Origin: Marinobacter lipolyticus | Lineage (GTDB): Bacteria; Pseudomonadota; Gammaproteobacteria; Pseudomonadales; Oleiphilaceae | Length of the DNA stretch: 64,000 nucleotides | Reading direction: 5' to 3' | Assembly: GCF_018424605.1 (NCBI RefSeq) | Contig: NZ_QTKT01000001.1 | Coordinates: 310,001-374,000, forward strand | Shown: positions 18,179 to 26,931 of the stretch, piece by piece | How the letters are laid out: every line of letters starts with the position of its first letter | Position numbering within the stretch: position 1 is the stretch's first letter | Translations under genes and position numbers: made by a program | Notes under the pieces: model-generated | What the model was told of the DNA's origin: nothing | The model's input: the letters and a program-made list of their open reading frames with translations, nothing else | Database searches by the model: none

Positions 18179-18424
18179 TGTCACTACGACAACTATTTAA
18201 GACGACGAGTAGTCATGTTGACGTCAGCTAAGACTGGGGGGGGCGGTGCGGTCGCAAAGGGCACAATTTCGGTAGGACTCTGAGCAAACTGTGTGATCGA
18301 AGGAAGCGGCATCCAACGAGTGCTGGCGAAAACAGCATTAGCTAGACCTTTTTCCAACACCGAATACCCGAGCGCGCTCGGCAACCTGATCGGCGCCCAG
18401 CAGGCAGCTAACCATGGAAGCCAG

Positions 18425-19414
18425 TCATGGGTTAACGGGGACTCGCCCGCGTCTCACGCGGACGATGTCAGCCATGATAGCCAGCGCAATTTCGGCGGGC
18501 GTTTTACTTCCCAGATCGAGGCCGATTGGCATGTGAATGCGATCACTCTCCGACTCGGTCAGCCCGCCCGTGCGACGCAGACGATCAGCCCGGGCCTGAG
18601 ATGTGCGAACCGAGCCCATGACTCCGATGTAGCCGGCAGTGGTTTTAACGGCTGCCATCATGGCCAGATCATCAATTCGCGGATCGTGGGTCACGGCCAC
18701 CACGGCCGTGGACGGCGTACACGTGCCGGGTGATGCAATATAGAGCGAGGGCAACTGCGGAATAAATTCAACTTCCCCAGGCAGATTAAGATCGCGGGTG
18801 ACCTCTTCCCGTGGATCGCACAACACCACCTGATAACCGAGGCTGATGGCAAAATTGGCGCAAACCTCTGCCACCGTTGAATAACCGGCCAGGATCAGTT
18901 TTGCGACTGGACCCACCCGCATCCGGACGAGCTCTTCGCCTTCATCCAGGATGACACGTGGACCCGTTGCTGCGGCAGGTTCAAGCCGATTTTTGCCATC
19001 CGTGAGGCTCACCTGTCGCTCGACTTCCTTTTCACCGCCGAGGGCTCCCAGGACTTCCCTCAGATGGGCCAGGTTCTCATTGCTGGCTGCCATTCGCTCC
19101 ACCAACACTTCCAGAATGCCACCACAAGGCAAGCGAACACGGGCGTTTTCGGGGCCACCGTCAGATGCGCCATAGCGCACGATAACGGCCGGAAGTTGAT
19201 ACTCGCCATCGACCAGGCGTGCCAGAAAATCCTCCTCAACGCAGCCACCCGAAAGTGAGCCCAAATGCCGCCCGTCAGCGGTGGCAACCATGAGTGATCC
19301 CGGCTCCCTGGGCGACGAGCCGAAGGTAGACACCACCGTGCACAACCAGATCGTCCTATCGTCCCTGAGCCATTCAATGGCCTGTTCAACTACCCGATAA
19401 TCCAGGTTTTGCAT
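18425..19414 (-). CDS. XdhC-family molybdenum hydroxylase maturation protein
   Basis: The protein has 329 residues. XdhC/CoxI proteins bind molybdenum cofactor and help insert it, in sulfurated form, into xanthine-dehydrogenase-type enzymes. The N-terminal domain shows VVSTFGSSPREPGSLM and LSGGCVEEDF. The C-terminal Rossmann domain shows LAGYSTVAEVCANFA and VAVTHDPRIDDLA, ending with GLDLGSKTPAEIALAIMADIV. The internal ATG was chosen because it follows an AGGTGAG site and begins at the family's normal start. Its only local client is a 73-residue remnant of an isoquinoline-1-oxidoreductase-like enzyme immediately upstream, so it may be an orphan or serve an enzyme elsewhere. Confidence 0.88.
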   Translation of the reverse strand: MQNLDYRVVEQAIEWLRDDRTIWLCTVVSTFGSSPREPGSLMVATADGRHLGSLSGGCVEEDFLARLVDGEYQLPAVIVRYGASDGGPENARVRLPCGGILEVLVERMAASNENLAHLREVLGALGGEKEVERQVSLTDGKNRLEPAAATGPRVILDEGEELVRMRVGPVAKLILAGYSTVAEVCANFAISLGYQVVLCDPREEVTRDLNLPGEVEFIPQLPSLYIASPGTCTPSTAVVAVTHDPRIDDLAMMAAVKTTAGYIGVMGSVRTSQARADRLRRTGGLTESESDRIHMPIGLDLGSKTPAEIALAIMADIVRVRRGRVPVNP

Positions 19415-19419
19415 AGGAT

Positions 19420-19641
19420 TCAGCTCACCTGTAACTGAACGCCAACGGGAAGACGTCTGATGCGTTTTCCGGTGGCCGCACAAATTGCATTACAAAGTGC
19501 CGGGGCGACCGGCGGCAGGCCAAGCTCCCCCACTACACCCATGGCGTCATCGGCCATGGCCTCAATGGTGGTGATCTCCCCTTGGGCAGCAGATACGGGT
19601 GTCACGCAGGAGCGCAGCCCGTTTACGGTCAGTCTAATCAT
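19420..19641 (-). pseudogene. Internally deleted remnant of an IorAB-type molybdenum hydroxylase
   Basis: This 73-residue frame is a mosaic. It begins MIRLTVNG, the N-terminus of a 2Fe-2S subunit (IorA type), jumps to [20 protein letters not shown], a later part of the same subunit, and ends with [19 protein letters not shown] and [11 protein letters not shown], the C-terminus of the molybdopterin subunit (IorB type). The cluster-binding cysteines and essentially all of the large subunit are missing. The simplest reading is two in-frame deletions in an iorA-iorB-xdhC operon. It ends five bases before XdhC. It cannot be catalytic; whether it is translated is unknown. Confidence 0.75.
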
Positions 19642-19718
19642 CAATCTCTCTCATCCAAGTGGCAAATTCACAATCACTATCACGCATTAGTGTCACCTTT
19701 ATAAGTCATCCGTCAGGT

Positions 19719-20519
19719 TTATTCCCAATAGAACAAGCCGGATGCCTTGCCCAGAATTTTGGAGGAGCGGTAAGTTTGACTCGCCTTTTCCATCAGTCCG
19801 TAACACACGTGCAGCGGCAGAAGATGCTCTTCCCGGGGATGACAGAATCTCGCATTCGGGGCCTGCTCCCAATGGGTCAGGCGATCAGCGCGCTGCGTTT
19901 CCGGAATCCCCGAATCGGTACATACATCATACAGCCAATCCTGGAAAGCCTGGTTTCGGGCGTCTGCTTCTGCAGAACCCGCCGTAAAAAACTCCGGCAT
20001 GTTGTGAAAAGAAAAACCGGAGCCAATCACCAGCAGATTGTTATAATCCAGCGCCTGCAGCGCCCTGCCAATTGAGATGTGTTCCGCCGCATCCAGATTG
20101 CTCTTCAGCGACAATTGCACGCACGGAATGTCGGCATCCGGGTACATCAATTTCAATGGCACGAACAGGCCATGATCAAACCCGCGCCGGTCCTCCAGTT
20201 GCGCCGGAATCCCCGCCCGCGTGAGGGTCTGAACTATCTGGCCCGCCAACACCGGCTCTCCAGCACAAGGATACTCGATCCGGTAGGCCTCCGCTGGAAA
20301 GCCAGAATAGTCGTAAATCAGCGAGGGATTCGGGTGCGCTGTCACCGTGGGAACTGGCGCTTCCCAGTGCGCGCTGATCACAAGAATGGCGGACGGCCTG
20401 CTGATTCTCTCTGCCATTTCGGTCAGCTGACTGACCATTTCCCGGTGGCCCGGATCGCCTAACAGAGGCAGTGGCCCACCGCCGTGAGAGAGAAACAAAG
20501 CCTCAATAGCCTTAGTCAT
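19719..20519 (-). CDS. Class III extradiol ring-cleavage dioxygenase (DODA/YgiD type)
   Basis: The protein has 266 residues of the LigB superfamily. Metal ligands are His12 (SHGGGP), His51 (ISAHWEA) and the later His in REEHLLPL, with the conserved GFDHGLFVPL. YgiD-type members use zinc or iron and are annotated as 4,5-DOPA extradiol dioxygenases; the physiological substrate is often a catechol. It is followed 72 bases downstream by doxX and both face a divergent LysR regulator. DODA/DoxX/LysR sets are common and suggest a small aromatic or redox-stress regulon. Confidence 0.87.
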   Translation of the reverse strand: MTKAIEALFLSHGGGPLPLLGDPGHREMVSQLTEMAERISRPSAILVISAHWEAPVPTVTAHPNPSLIYDYSGFPAEAYRIEYPCAGEPVLAGQIVQTLTRAGIPAQLEDRRGFDHGLFVPLKLMYPDADIPCVQLSLKSNLDAAEHISIGRALQALDYNNLLVIGSGFSFHNMPEFFTAGSAEADARNQAFQDWLYDVCTDSGIPETQRADRLTHWEQAPNARFCHPREEHLLPLHVCYGLMEKASQTYRSSKILGKASGLFYWE

Positions 20520-20591
20520 ACTGGGTCCTCATCCCGAGCCTCCCAGTTGGGAGAGGCCCGGCTAAATTTCAGATTGTGACAAATGTGAGCG

Positions 20592-21068
20592 TCAGGCAAC
20601 CGCCCGCTGACGAGCGGCACCGCCACTCAGGTAACGAAGCAGGACGTTATCCATGGCGAAGCGTCCGCCTCCCTGAATAACAAACGCTACACTCACGACA
20701 AAAAGAGTCAGGGCGTACTCGTATCCGTTGTTGGACATGAAAAGACCGTTACCGATATGCACCGCCAATATTGCCACCAGCATTGCAATGGCGTTGACGA
20801 ATGCCGCGGGGCGAGTCAGAAAACCCAGCGCGAGTGCAAGGCCGCCAAAAAACTCGGCGCTGCCAGCGAGCAAGGCCATCAGATAACCGGGCTCAAGTCC
20901 AATGCTGGCAAGCCACTGCCCGGTACCATCCAGCCCATACCCGCCAAACCAGCCAAACAGTTTCTGAGCCCCATGGGCGGCGAGAATCAGGCCAACCGGG
21001 ACCCGAAGGATCAGGGCGGCAAAGCCGGCATTGGAAGAAAGCAGTTTGTTTACAATGTTCGTGTTCAT
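20592..21068 (-). CDS. DoxX-family membrane protein
   Basis: The protein has 158 residues and four hydrophobic helices. The DoxX signature is clear: RVPVGLILAAHGAQKLFGWF in TM1, GSAEFFGGLALALGFLTRPAA, and a C-terminal GGGRFAMD. Relatives are linked to quinone/thiosulfate redox reactions or to oxidative-stress complexes. The ATG was preferred over an in-frame GTG nine bases earlier because GAGGTGAG is at correct spacing. It lies nearest the LysR gene and probably shares a divergent promoter region with it; the dioxygenase gene follows on the same strand. Confidence 0.88.
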   Translation of the reverse strand: MNTNIVNKLLSSNAGFAALILRVPVGLILAAHGAQKLFGWFGGYGLDGTGQWLASIGLEPGYLMALLAGSAEFFGGLALALGFLTRPAAFVNAIAMLVAILAVHIGNGLFMSNNGYEYALTLFVVSVAFVIQGGGRFAMDNVLLRYLSGGAARQRAVA

Positions 21069-21182
21069 CAGGCTCACCTCGAGTCATTGATCCATGGGTT
21101 ACCGAAGTAGAATGCCCGGCGTATGAACACACTTTACTATCGCCAAAGATCGCAACTAAGATGGGAAACGTTGTTTAATTAT

Positions 21183-21195
21183 CAATGATGCATTG
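21183..21195. promoter_or_regulatory. Candidate LysR operator in the doxX-lysR spacer
   Basis: CAATG-ATG-CATTG is a perfect inverted repeat in an AT-rich stretch between the divergent doxX and lysR genes. TTAAT occurs on both sides of it. LysR proteins typically bind such T-N11-A-like dyads in a divergent spacer. Position and symmetry are seen; binding is inferred. Confidence 0.45.
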
Positions 21196-21230
21196 TTAAT
21201 TGACCCCAACTTGCAGGAGAAAACAAGGCG

Positions 21231-22136
21231 ATGGACCGAATCAATGCAATGCGCGCTTTTATCCACGTGGTGCAGGATGGCTCCTTTACCAGGGCTGCAG
21301 ACCGCCTGGACACCTCACCGCAACTTGTCAGCAAGTATGTATCTCAGTTAGAGCAACACCTTCAGGTTCGCTTGATGAACCGTACCACTCGACGAGTCAA
21401 CCTGACGGAAGCCGGCTCCCGCTACTTCGAAAGCGCCCGTCAGGTGCTCGCCGACATTGACGATCTTGAGAGTCAGATCGGGGATCTTCAGCCAGAGGCC
21501 TCGGGCCTGCTAAGGGTCAGCGCGCCGGTATCCTTTGCCATCCATCACATGGAGCCATTGCTTCGAGGGTTTCGACAAGCTCATCCAGGCGTAGAAGTGG
21601 ATTTACAACTGAACGACCGAAAGGTGGATATTATTGAAGAAGGCTTCGACATTGCTCTACGGATCGGTCGCCTGAAAAGCTCGTCGCTGATTGCCAAGCG
21701 AGTGGCGCCGGTGCACCTGGTGTTCTGCGCATCGCCGGCCTACCTTCAACAATACGGCGAACCCCAACGCCCGGAAGACCTTCAACACCATCAATACCTG
21801 CATTACAGCTACCTGGATTCAAGCGCCATCCCGGCACTCCATAAGTGGTTCTCCGGTAGCAACAGCGCCAGACGCGTGATGATGAGCAACAACGGCGACG
21901 TGCTGGTGTCCGCCGCGACCTCAGGCGCCGGCATTGTGCTTCAACCCACCTTCCTGACCGGTCCCGCGATTCGTGAAGGCAAGCTGAAAGTTCTTTTGCG
22001 GGACTACGAGCCAGAGCCAATGGCTCTTTACGTGGTGTACGCCCATCGCCAGTTAATCGCCAGCAAAGTCCGCAGTTTTGTGGACTTCATTGACGGGCAT
22101 TTCGGGAGCCCACCCTACTGGGATAAAGGTTGCTAG
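21231..22136 (+). CDS. LysR-family transcriptional regulator
   Basis: The protein has 301 residues. The N-terminal winged HTH is clear (MRAFIHVVQDGSFTRAADRL, then SPQLVSKYVSQLEQHLQVRL, NRTTRRVNLTEAG). The effector domain follows from about residue 90. The SPQLVSK recognition-helix region and the RTTR motif place it in the large CrgA/DmlR-like subgroup. It is divergent from doxX and the extradiol dioxygenase and is probably their regulator. The inducer is unknown. Confidence 0.9.
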   Translation: MDRINAMRAFIHVVQDGSFTRAADRLDTSPQLVSKYVSQLEQHLQVRLMNRTTRRVNLTEAGSRYFESARQVLADIDDLESQIGDLQPEASGLLRVSAPVSFAIHHMEPLLRGFRQAHPGVEVDLQLNDRKVDIIEEGFDIALRIGRLKSSSLIAKRVAPVHLVFCASPAYLQQYGEPQRPEDLQHHQYLHYSYLDSSAIPALHKWFSGSNSARRVMMSNNGDVLVSAATSGAGIVLQPTFLTGPAIREGKLKVLLRDYEPEPMALYVVYAHRQLIASKVRSFVDFIDGHFGSPPYWDKGC

Positions 22137-22249
22137 CTTGTGTAATCCTACTACTCAGCTTGGCCGGCTTCGAGTCAGCCCTGCCGGCGGGAAATGTTGC
22201 AGCACAAGCAGGACCTTGGCGAGGATTTGAGTGATCGTCTAATACACTC

Positions 22250-22993
22250 CTAGATAACACGCTTGAATTTCGGAGTTAGTTTGAATTTACGCGAGGTAGC
22301 GGGTGCTGTTTGATAGGGCTGCTCACGAAACCAGAAATTACAGGCCCATTTTTCCCCAGTCAGTACCGGCATACCGCCATGCAGGCTGTCGGGATGGCGG
22401 ACATTGCTGCCCTGCTGACAGTTGTGAAACAGCAGCATGCGGCCTTTTCGGGCCCTGATTTCCATGTCCAGATTGGGAAAGGAAGTACCGCCACCCTGCT
22501 GCGGGTCATTGAGATACATCAGACAGGTAATCAGGCGTTGCCCACCCCGGGCCATGCAACGCTGGCCACGTTCAGTGTCTGCATCCCAGGCATCATAATG
22601 AGGCGCGTACTGCTGACCTTCACCATAGTGAACGACTTGCAGGGATTCAGCGTACTGAAGCGGCAAACCAACTACATCGGCAACACGCAGGGCCAGATTT
22701 TCGACAATTGCGTTGTAGCCATGGGGTATCCAGCAATTACTGCCGGTCCGGCCCGGGCTTTCGATTCCGGCTTTTGCAGCACTGACCACGGCCTGCTTCA
22801 ATTGGGTTCGTGCGGCGCTGACCAGCTGTTCGACTTCCCTGGGCTCGAGAAAGTCCTCGAAGACCACAATCATGGGGTCTTCGTTCACCTGGTTTCCGGT
22901 TTCGTAGAAATCTCGAAGGCGAGTATTCATTGTAGAAACGAGTCTAGTCGATTCAAACCCTTTTAGAAATTCTTCAACCAATATGCCGATCAC
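22250..22993 (-). CDS. 2OG-Fe(II) oxygenase, prolyl-4-hydroxylase type
   Basis: The protein has 247 residues. The iron triad is His132 and Asp134 (HYDAWD) and His205 (LHGGMPV), with Lys215 in [13 protein letters not shown] positioned to bind 2-oxoglutarate. The alpha-subunit P4H pattern is complete, including [17 protein letters not shown] and [14 protein letters not shown]. The GTG start overlaps the SelO stop by four bases (GTGA), so I use it despite a weak ribosome site; an ATG 63 bases further in is an alternative. Bacterial relatives hydroxylate proline in proteins or peptides. Coupling to SelO suggests a shared protein-modification or redox role. Confidence 0.85.
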   Translation of the reverse strand: MIGILVEEFLKGFESTRLVSTMNTRLRDFYETGNQVNEDPMIVVFEDFLEPREVEQLVSAARTQLKQAVVSAAKAGIESPGRTGSNCWIPHGYNAIVENLALRVADVVGLPLQYAESLQVVHYGEGQQYAPHYDAWDADTERGQRCMARGGQRLITCLMYLNDPQQGGGTSFPNLDMEIRARKGRMLLFHNCQQGSNVRHPDSLHGGMPVLTGEKWACNFWFREQPYQTAPATSRKFKLTPKFKRVI

Positions 22994-24705
22994 GACGAAC
23001 AGCTATAGTGCGACGACCCACCAACCTCAAAGAGCTCCCGCGGCTTCAGCCTGTAGTATTTCTGCTCCACGTCTTTCGATTGCTCAGCATAGGGCTGAGT
23101 CATAACGTCCTGCAGTTCCCGCACCAACGCGTAGTTCCCCGCTGCAGCCTGCTGATAGGCAGGCACGACGAACCATTCCCTCAGACTGTACTTTGGGTTG
23201 ACCAGCTTCATCTGACTGGAAAGCGCCTCGGCAGAGCGAGTCTGAGTGAGCGATTTCCATTTTGTGAGCCACGATGACCAGCGCTTGTCCATGCCTGCAG
23301 GGTCTGCTGCGTAGGTTGAGCCGTTGTAAAAACTTTGTTTCAGTGGGCCAATGTCGTCTGGCAACCGCGAGAGTTCCCGGAAAAACAGGGTGTAATCAAC
23401 GGGCGTTTGCATCATCAGCGTTGCGAGCTCGCTGAACAGGTCCGCGTCGAACGCCTCAAGCCCAAGTTTGGCAGCCCACATCTTCTCCAGCTGTGCCTGC
23501 ATCACCTTCATAAAACCACTCTGAATCTCGTCAAGCTGCTGCAGGCAGTCCTGATGCGCAGCCAATAACGGCCGCAACGCTGAACAAAACGAGTGGAAAT
23601 TTCGCTCTGCCGCCCTTGGTTGGTTGAGGAACGAGAAGTGTTGGCCGCCACCCGTCCACGGTTGGTAACGCGGATCAAACACATCCATGAATCCAAAGGG
23701 GCCATAGTCAAGCGTGAAGCCACCCGCGGCACAGTTGTCGCTGTTGAAGTTACCCTGACAGTAGCCGACACGAATCCAGTTCGCCACAAGTGACGTCAGC
23801 CGGCTGCGGAATTCACGTGCAAGCAGAACCACTTTTTCGGCGGTGGCCAGTGACTGGTCGATAACGTTGTTGTACTCACGATCGATCAGGTGCAAGACGA
23901 TCTGCTCCAGCTCCTCCATCGCCTGCGGATGTTCCTTTTTGCGAGCGCGACGACTAAAGAGCTCGAGCTGCCCTACCCGAATGAACGACGGTGCAACACG
24001 CGTCGAGATGGCAACGGGATCGGATACAAGAATATCGGGATCTATCGAGCGTGAGCCCTCCGAATACCATGGCCGCCTGACTGTCTCGGTTTTCGACACG
24101 TACAGACTCAAGGATCGTGACGTCGGCACACCGAGCGCATGCATGTGCTCCTGTGCGAGGAACTCCCGCACACTGGAACGCAGGACGGCCCGTCCGTCGG
24201 CGCCGCGGCAATAGGGTGTGCGCCCTGCCCCTTTCAACTGCATTTCCCAGCGCTGCCCGTTGATGACGCCCTCAAATACCGAAATTGCGCGGCCGTCGCC
24301 GTAGCCGTTGCCCGTCTGGAACGGGCATTGCTGGTAGAACTCGGTACCGTAGATGGAGAGTGCGTAGCCACACGCCCACCCCACGTGGTGCAGGGGTTCC
24401 GGAACCTGGGACAAATCGCCGGAAAACATGCGGATGAAGTCGCTGGACTGCCCCATGCTGTCATCGAAACCCAGTTCGTTAAACAGCTCTTTGCCGTGCG
24501 CGACGTATTCGGGGGTTTCAATTGGCGTAGGCTTGACCGGGACATAGTGGCCCGAGACGACCTGTCGCGGCGCGTGATCGGCTCCATTTGCTTTCGCTTC
24601 AGGGTCGCAGTTGAGCGTGTCCATGAGCGAATAGTCTGCCAACGTCGCGAGATCGTCGAGCGTCGCCACGTTGTTGGGCGTTTCCCTGGACGGTCGCTTT
24701 AGCAT
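22990..24705 (-). CDS. selO: SelO/YdiU protein adenylyltransferase (pseudokinase-fold AMPylase)
   Basis: The protein has 571 residues. SelO transfers AMP from ATP to Ser/Thr/Tyr of redox proteins. Core segments are present: [31 protein letters not shown] (Pro of the usual GAGPTPY replaced by Arg), [20 protein letters not shown], and the metal-binding GNFNSDN followed by [13 protein letters not shown]. The sequence ends HYSCSS; the Cys is third from the end, where eukaryotic SelO has selenocysteine. The AGGAG site five bases before this ATG decides the start over one 51 bases upstream. It is translationally coupled to a prolyl-hydroxylase-like gene. Confidence 0.92.
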   Translation of the reverse strand: MLKRPSRETPNNVATLDDLATLADYSLMDTLNCDPEAKANGADHAPRQVVSGHYVPVKPTPIETPEYVAHGKELFNELGFDDSMGQSSDFIRMFSGDLSQVPEPLHHVGWACGYALSIYGTEFYQQCPFQTGNGYGDGRAISVFEGVINGQRWEMQLKGAGRTPYCRGADGRAVLRSSVREFLAQEHMHALGVPTSRSLSLYVSKTETVRRPWYSEGSRSIDPDILVSDPVAISTRVAPSFIRVGQLELFSRRARKKEHPQAMEELEQIVLHLIDREYNNVIDQSLATAEKVVLLAREFRSRLTSLVANWIRVGYCQGNFNSDNCAAGGFTLDYGPFGFMDVFDPRYQPWTGGGQHFSFLNQPRAAERNFHSFCSALRPLLAAHQDCLQQLDEIQSGFMKVMQAQLEKMWAAKLGLEAFDADLFSELATLMMQTPVDYTLFFRELSRLPDDIGPLKQSFYNGSTYAADPAGMDKRWSSWLTKWKSLTQTRSAEALSSQMKLVNPKYSLREWFVVPAYQQAAAGNYALVRELQDVMTQPYAEQSKDVEQKYYRLKPRELFEVGGSSHYSCSS

Positions 24706-24774
24706 AGGGGCTCCTAATGCGTTGGTTCGATTATGAGCAACAGTGTGAGTCTGCATGCCGTCAGTTAGATTATT

Positions 24775-25032
24775 CTACGCTTTTTTGGGAAGCTCCGGAA
24801 AAGGCAATAGCTGAAGCGCCACCCGCTTTATGCCAGCGTGTAGCGGCATTTTGTGTGGAGATTCGAACCGAATCGCTATTCTAGAATCTGCTCTAGGTTT
24901 GTTTAGGACTTCATGGATAATTTGGTCGGCAAGTCCGTGATGCGTGGTTCCGGGAACTTCGTACTTTCTGGAGTCGTCAAGCCGCTCTCCATTCACAAAC
25001 GAATCACTCTGTTTTAAAGAGTTGGTGGCCAC
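24775..25032 (-). CDS. Hypothetical small protein, 85 residues
   Basis: No family is recognised. The GTG start has a strong ribosome site (AGAGGAG, five bases upstream), which is the main support for coding. The protein is mixed-charge and soluble: a polar N-terminus (SLKQSDSFVNGERLDDSRKY), then HHGLADQIIHEVL, then a basic and proline-bearing end (LLPFPELPKKA). It lies 71 bases downstream of the metallothionein gene on the same strand and could be co-transcribed with it. It could also be a chance frame in the spacer before selO. Confidence 0.4.
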   Translation of the reverse strand: MATNSLKQSDSFVNGERLDDSRKYEVPGTTHHGLADQIIHEVLNKPRADSRIAIRFESPHKMPLHAGIKRVALQLLPFPELPKKA

Positions 25033-25103
25033 GAACTCCTCTCGGCGAGAGTGGAGTCATTTGCACAAGAGGCCCCCAACCCTCTTTTTTTCCAGCGCGC
25101 GCT

Positions 25104-25277
25104 TTATGACTGTGAACCAGATCGACATTCGGAATGGTGACACCCCTTCCCTTCAGCGCACTGCTGACAGCAGAAGATTCCGGTGGACGTTTTTACATGG
25201 TTTTCGTCATCAGCGACCCGGCAATTACACCCCTCACGTGCGCATTGATATGTACCATCAGCACCAACATTGGCCAT
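25104..25277 (-). CDS. Bacterial metallothionein (SmtA/BmtA type)
   Basis: This is a 57-residue protein, short enough to be missed by gene callers. It has eight Cys (12, 17, 19, 36, 37, 40, 46, 51) and His at 27, 47 and 48. The order YQCAREGCNCRV, then GIFCCQQCAEGKGCHH, matches the zinc-finger-like fold and metal-cluster pattern of prokaryotic metallothioneins such as SmtA (CxC, then YYCSEACADGH, then GCGH). A consensus AGGAGG seven bases before the ATG confirms expression. It would bind Zn2+, Cd2+ or Cu+ in the cytoplasm. No SmtB-type repressor gene is adjacent. Confidence 0.85.
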   Translation of the reverse strand: MANVGADGTYQCAREGCNCRVADDENHVKTSTGIFCCQQCAEGKGCHHSECRSGSQS

Positions 25278-25384
25278 AGTTATTCCTCCTGTTAAAGACG
25301 AACGCTAAGCAGGCGAAGCAGTACAAATCTTTGTCTCGCCCACTATAACCTTAGTCGCTTTTCGGCTACCTGCATGCCGCCGTG

Positions 25385-26851
25385 TCATTCCGCTGTATGT
25401 GGTGTGATCCCCAGCCGCTCGTTAACCGCATCGCGAATCTCCCGGTAACGGTCGGGATTGTTGGCCAGCGTCTCCAGATTGTCCTCAGGGAACATCTCTT
25501 TTTTCTTTTTCACGGTTTCTTCACCGGAGAAAATCCCGGGCAACAACTGCTCCAGGCAGCGCAACATGACCTCCGGCGACACCGACGCGCCCGGGGAGGC
25601 TCCCAACAGCGTACCGTAGGTCTTGTCTGTGGACACGAGGATCTCGGTGCCCATCTGCAAATCCCCGTCTTTGATGATCTGGACCCGTTGCCCGGCCTCT
25701 ACCGCTTTCCAGTTGAACTTCTTGCTCATGCCGGGGGCGAAGCTGTCCAGTTCCCGGAACATACTTTTCTCACCTTTGAAGGTCTCCGACACCAGGTATT
25801 TGACCAGCGGGAAATGCTCCAGCGCGACATTCAGAAGACCGGGGATATCGTGCAGGCGCATTGAACGCAGATAATCGAGGAAGCCCCGGCCCCGTTCCAG
25901 CACCGGTTTGAACGAGGCAAACGGGCCGAACAGTAGATAGTGCTGGCCATCCGCCACCCGCAAATCCAGATGGGGCACCGACATCGGCGGGGCGCCCACC
26001 TTCGCTTTGCCATAGGTTTTGGCGCGATACTGATCCGCCTGTTCAGCACTGATCGGGGCCTGCAGGAAGCGGCCGCCGACCGGGAACCCGGTGAACCGGC
26101 GTGCGAATGGCAAGTGGCTTTTCTTGAGGATCGGGAAGGCCCCGCCGCCTGCGCCCACAAACAGCACATCGGCCCGGTATTGCTTGGGCAAAAGGTCGCC
26201 GTTTTTGGTCTCAATTAACCAGCTGCCAGAAGGGCTGCGGTGCACCCGTTTCACGTGGGTGTTGTACTCAATTCTCACGCCAAGTTCGTTCACCGCGTAA
26301 GCGGCCATCTGCTCCGTCAACGAGCCGAAGTTAACGTCTGTGCCCGTTTCAATGACGGTTGCGGCCATTTTTTCGTTCCGGGGCCGCTCTTCCATGGTGT
26401 AGGGAATCCAGCTTTTGATTTCGTCGAAATCTTCCGAGTAGCGCATCTGCTCAAAGAAATGATGGGCGGACATTTCCTTGAATCGCAATCGCAGCTCTTC
26501 AATCGACGATTCGGAAACAATGGTGCAGTGCCTGGTCTGGTTGATAAATGAAGCGGCATCCTTAATAGCGCCCTTCCGGACCAGATAGGCCCAGAACTGC
26601 TTGGCCACATTGAACTGGGCGTGAATTTTCAGTGCCTTCTCCACCGAGATGACTTCTTCATCCACCGGGGTGTAATTGAGCTCGCAATTTGCTTCGTGCC
26701 CGGTGCCGGCATTATTGAACACCCAGGAATTACCTGCACCGGCGCTGCTCAGGCGTTCCAGAATGGTGATGTCCAGCTCGGGTGCCAGTTCCTTCGCCAG
26801 TGTGGCGAACGTGGTCCCCATGATCCCTGCGCCAATGATGATTACGTTCAT
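25385..26851 (-). CDS. mqo: Malate:quinone oxidoreductase
   Basis: The protein has 488 residues. It is a membrane-peripheral FAD enzyme that oxidises malate to oxaloacetate and reduces quinone. The N-terminal FAD motif is IIIGAGIMGTTFA, followed by LERLSSAGAGNSWVFNNAGTGHEANCELNYTP (split here as LERLSSAGAGN, SWVFNNAGTGH and ELNYTP). FVGAGGGAFPILKKS and the C-terminal LGASPGASVSPEVML are also diagnostic. The length is that of classical Mqo. It stands alone, upstream of the metallothionein on the same strand with about 107 bases between them. Confidence 0.95.
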   Translation of the reverse strand: MNVIIIGAGIMGTTFATLAKELAPELDITILERLSSAGAGNSWVFNNAGTGHEANCELNYTPVDEEVISVEKALKIHAQFNVAKQFWAYLVRKGAIKDAASFINQTRHCTIVSESSIEELRLRFKEMSAHHFFEQMRYSEDFDEIKSWIPYTMEERPRNEKMAATVIETGTDVNFGSLTEQMAAYAVNELGVRIEYNTHVKRVHRSPSGSWLIETKNGDLLPKQYRADVLFVGAGGGAFPILKKSHLPFARRFTGFPVGGRFLQAPISAEQADQYRAKTYGKAKVGAPPMSVPHLDLRVADGQHYLLFGPFASFKPVLERGRGFLDYLRSMRLHDIPGLLNVALEHFPLVKYLVSETFKGEKSMFRELDSFAPGMSKKFNWKAVEAGQRVQIIKDGDLQMGTEILVSTDKTYGTLLGASPGASVSPEVMLRCLEQLLPGIFSGEETVKKKKEMFPEDNLETLANNPDRYREIRDAVNERLGITPHTAE

Positions 26852-26931
26852 AAGGTCTTCCCGTCAGTCAGATTTCCTGCGAGCCAAGTCAACCACGTTA
26901 TCGAGCCTGACGCTACCGTTCACCTTCCCGT

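Noticed and set aside
18179..18424. Possible gene remnant and a G8 tract downstream of the zinc dehydrogenase
   Set aside because: Short frames on both strands resemble no family I can name, lack ribosome sites, and the G tract is not inside a supported gene, so phase variation is not indicated.
20535..20562. Hairpin-like CTCCCA/TGGGAG between the dioxygenase and doxX
   Set aside because: Loop of two bases and no T run on either strand; not a convincing terminator.
22165..22195. Two GCCGGC boxes after the LysR gene as a terminator
   Set aside because: GCCGGC is self-complementary, the loop is 14 bases, and no T run follows.
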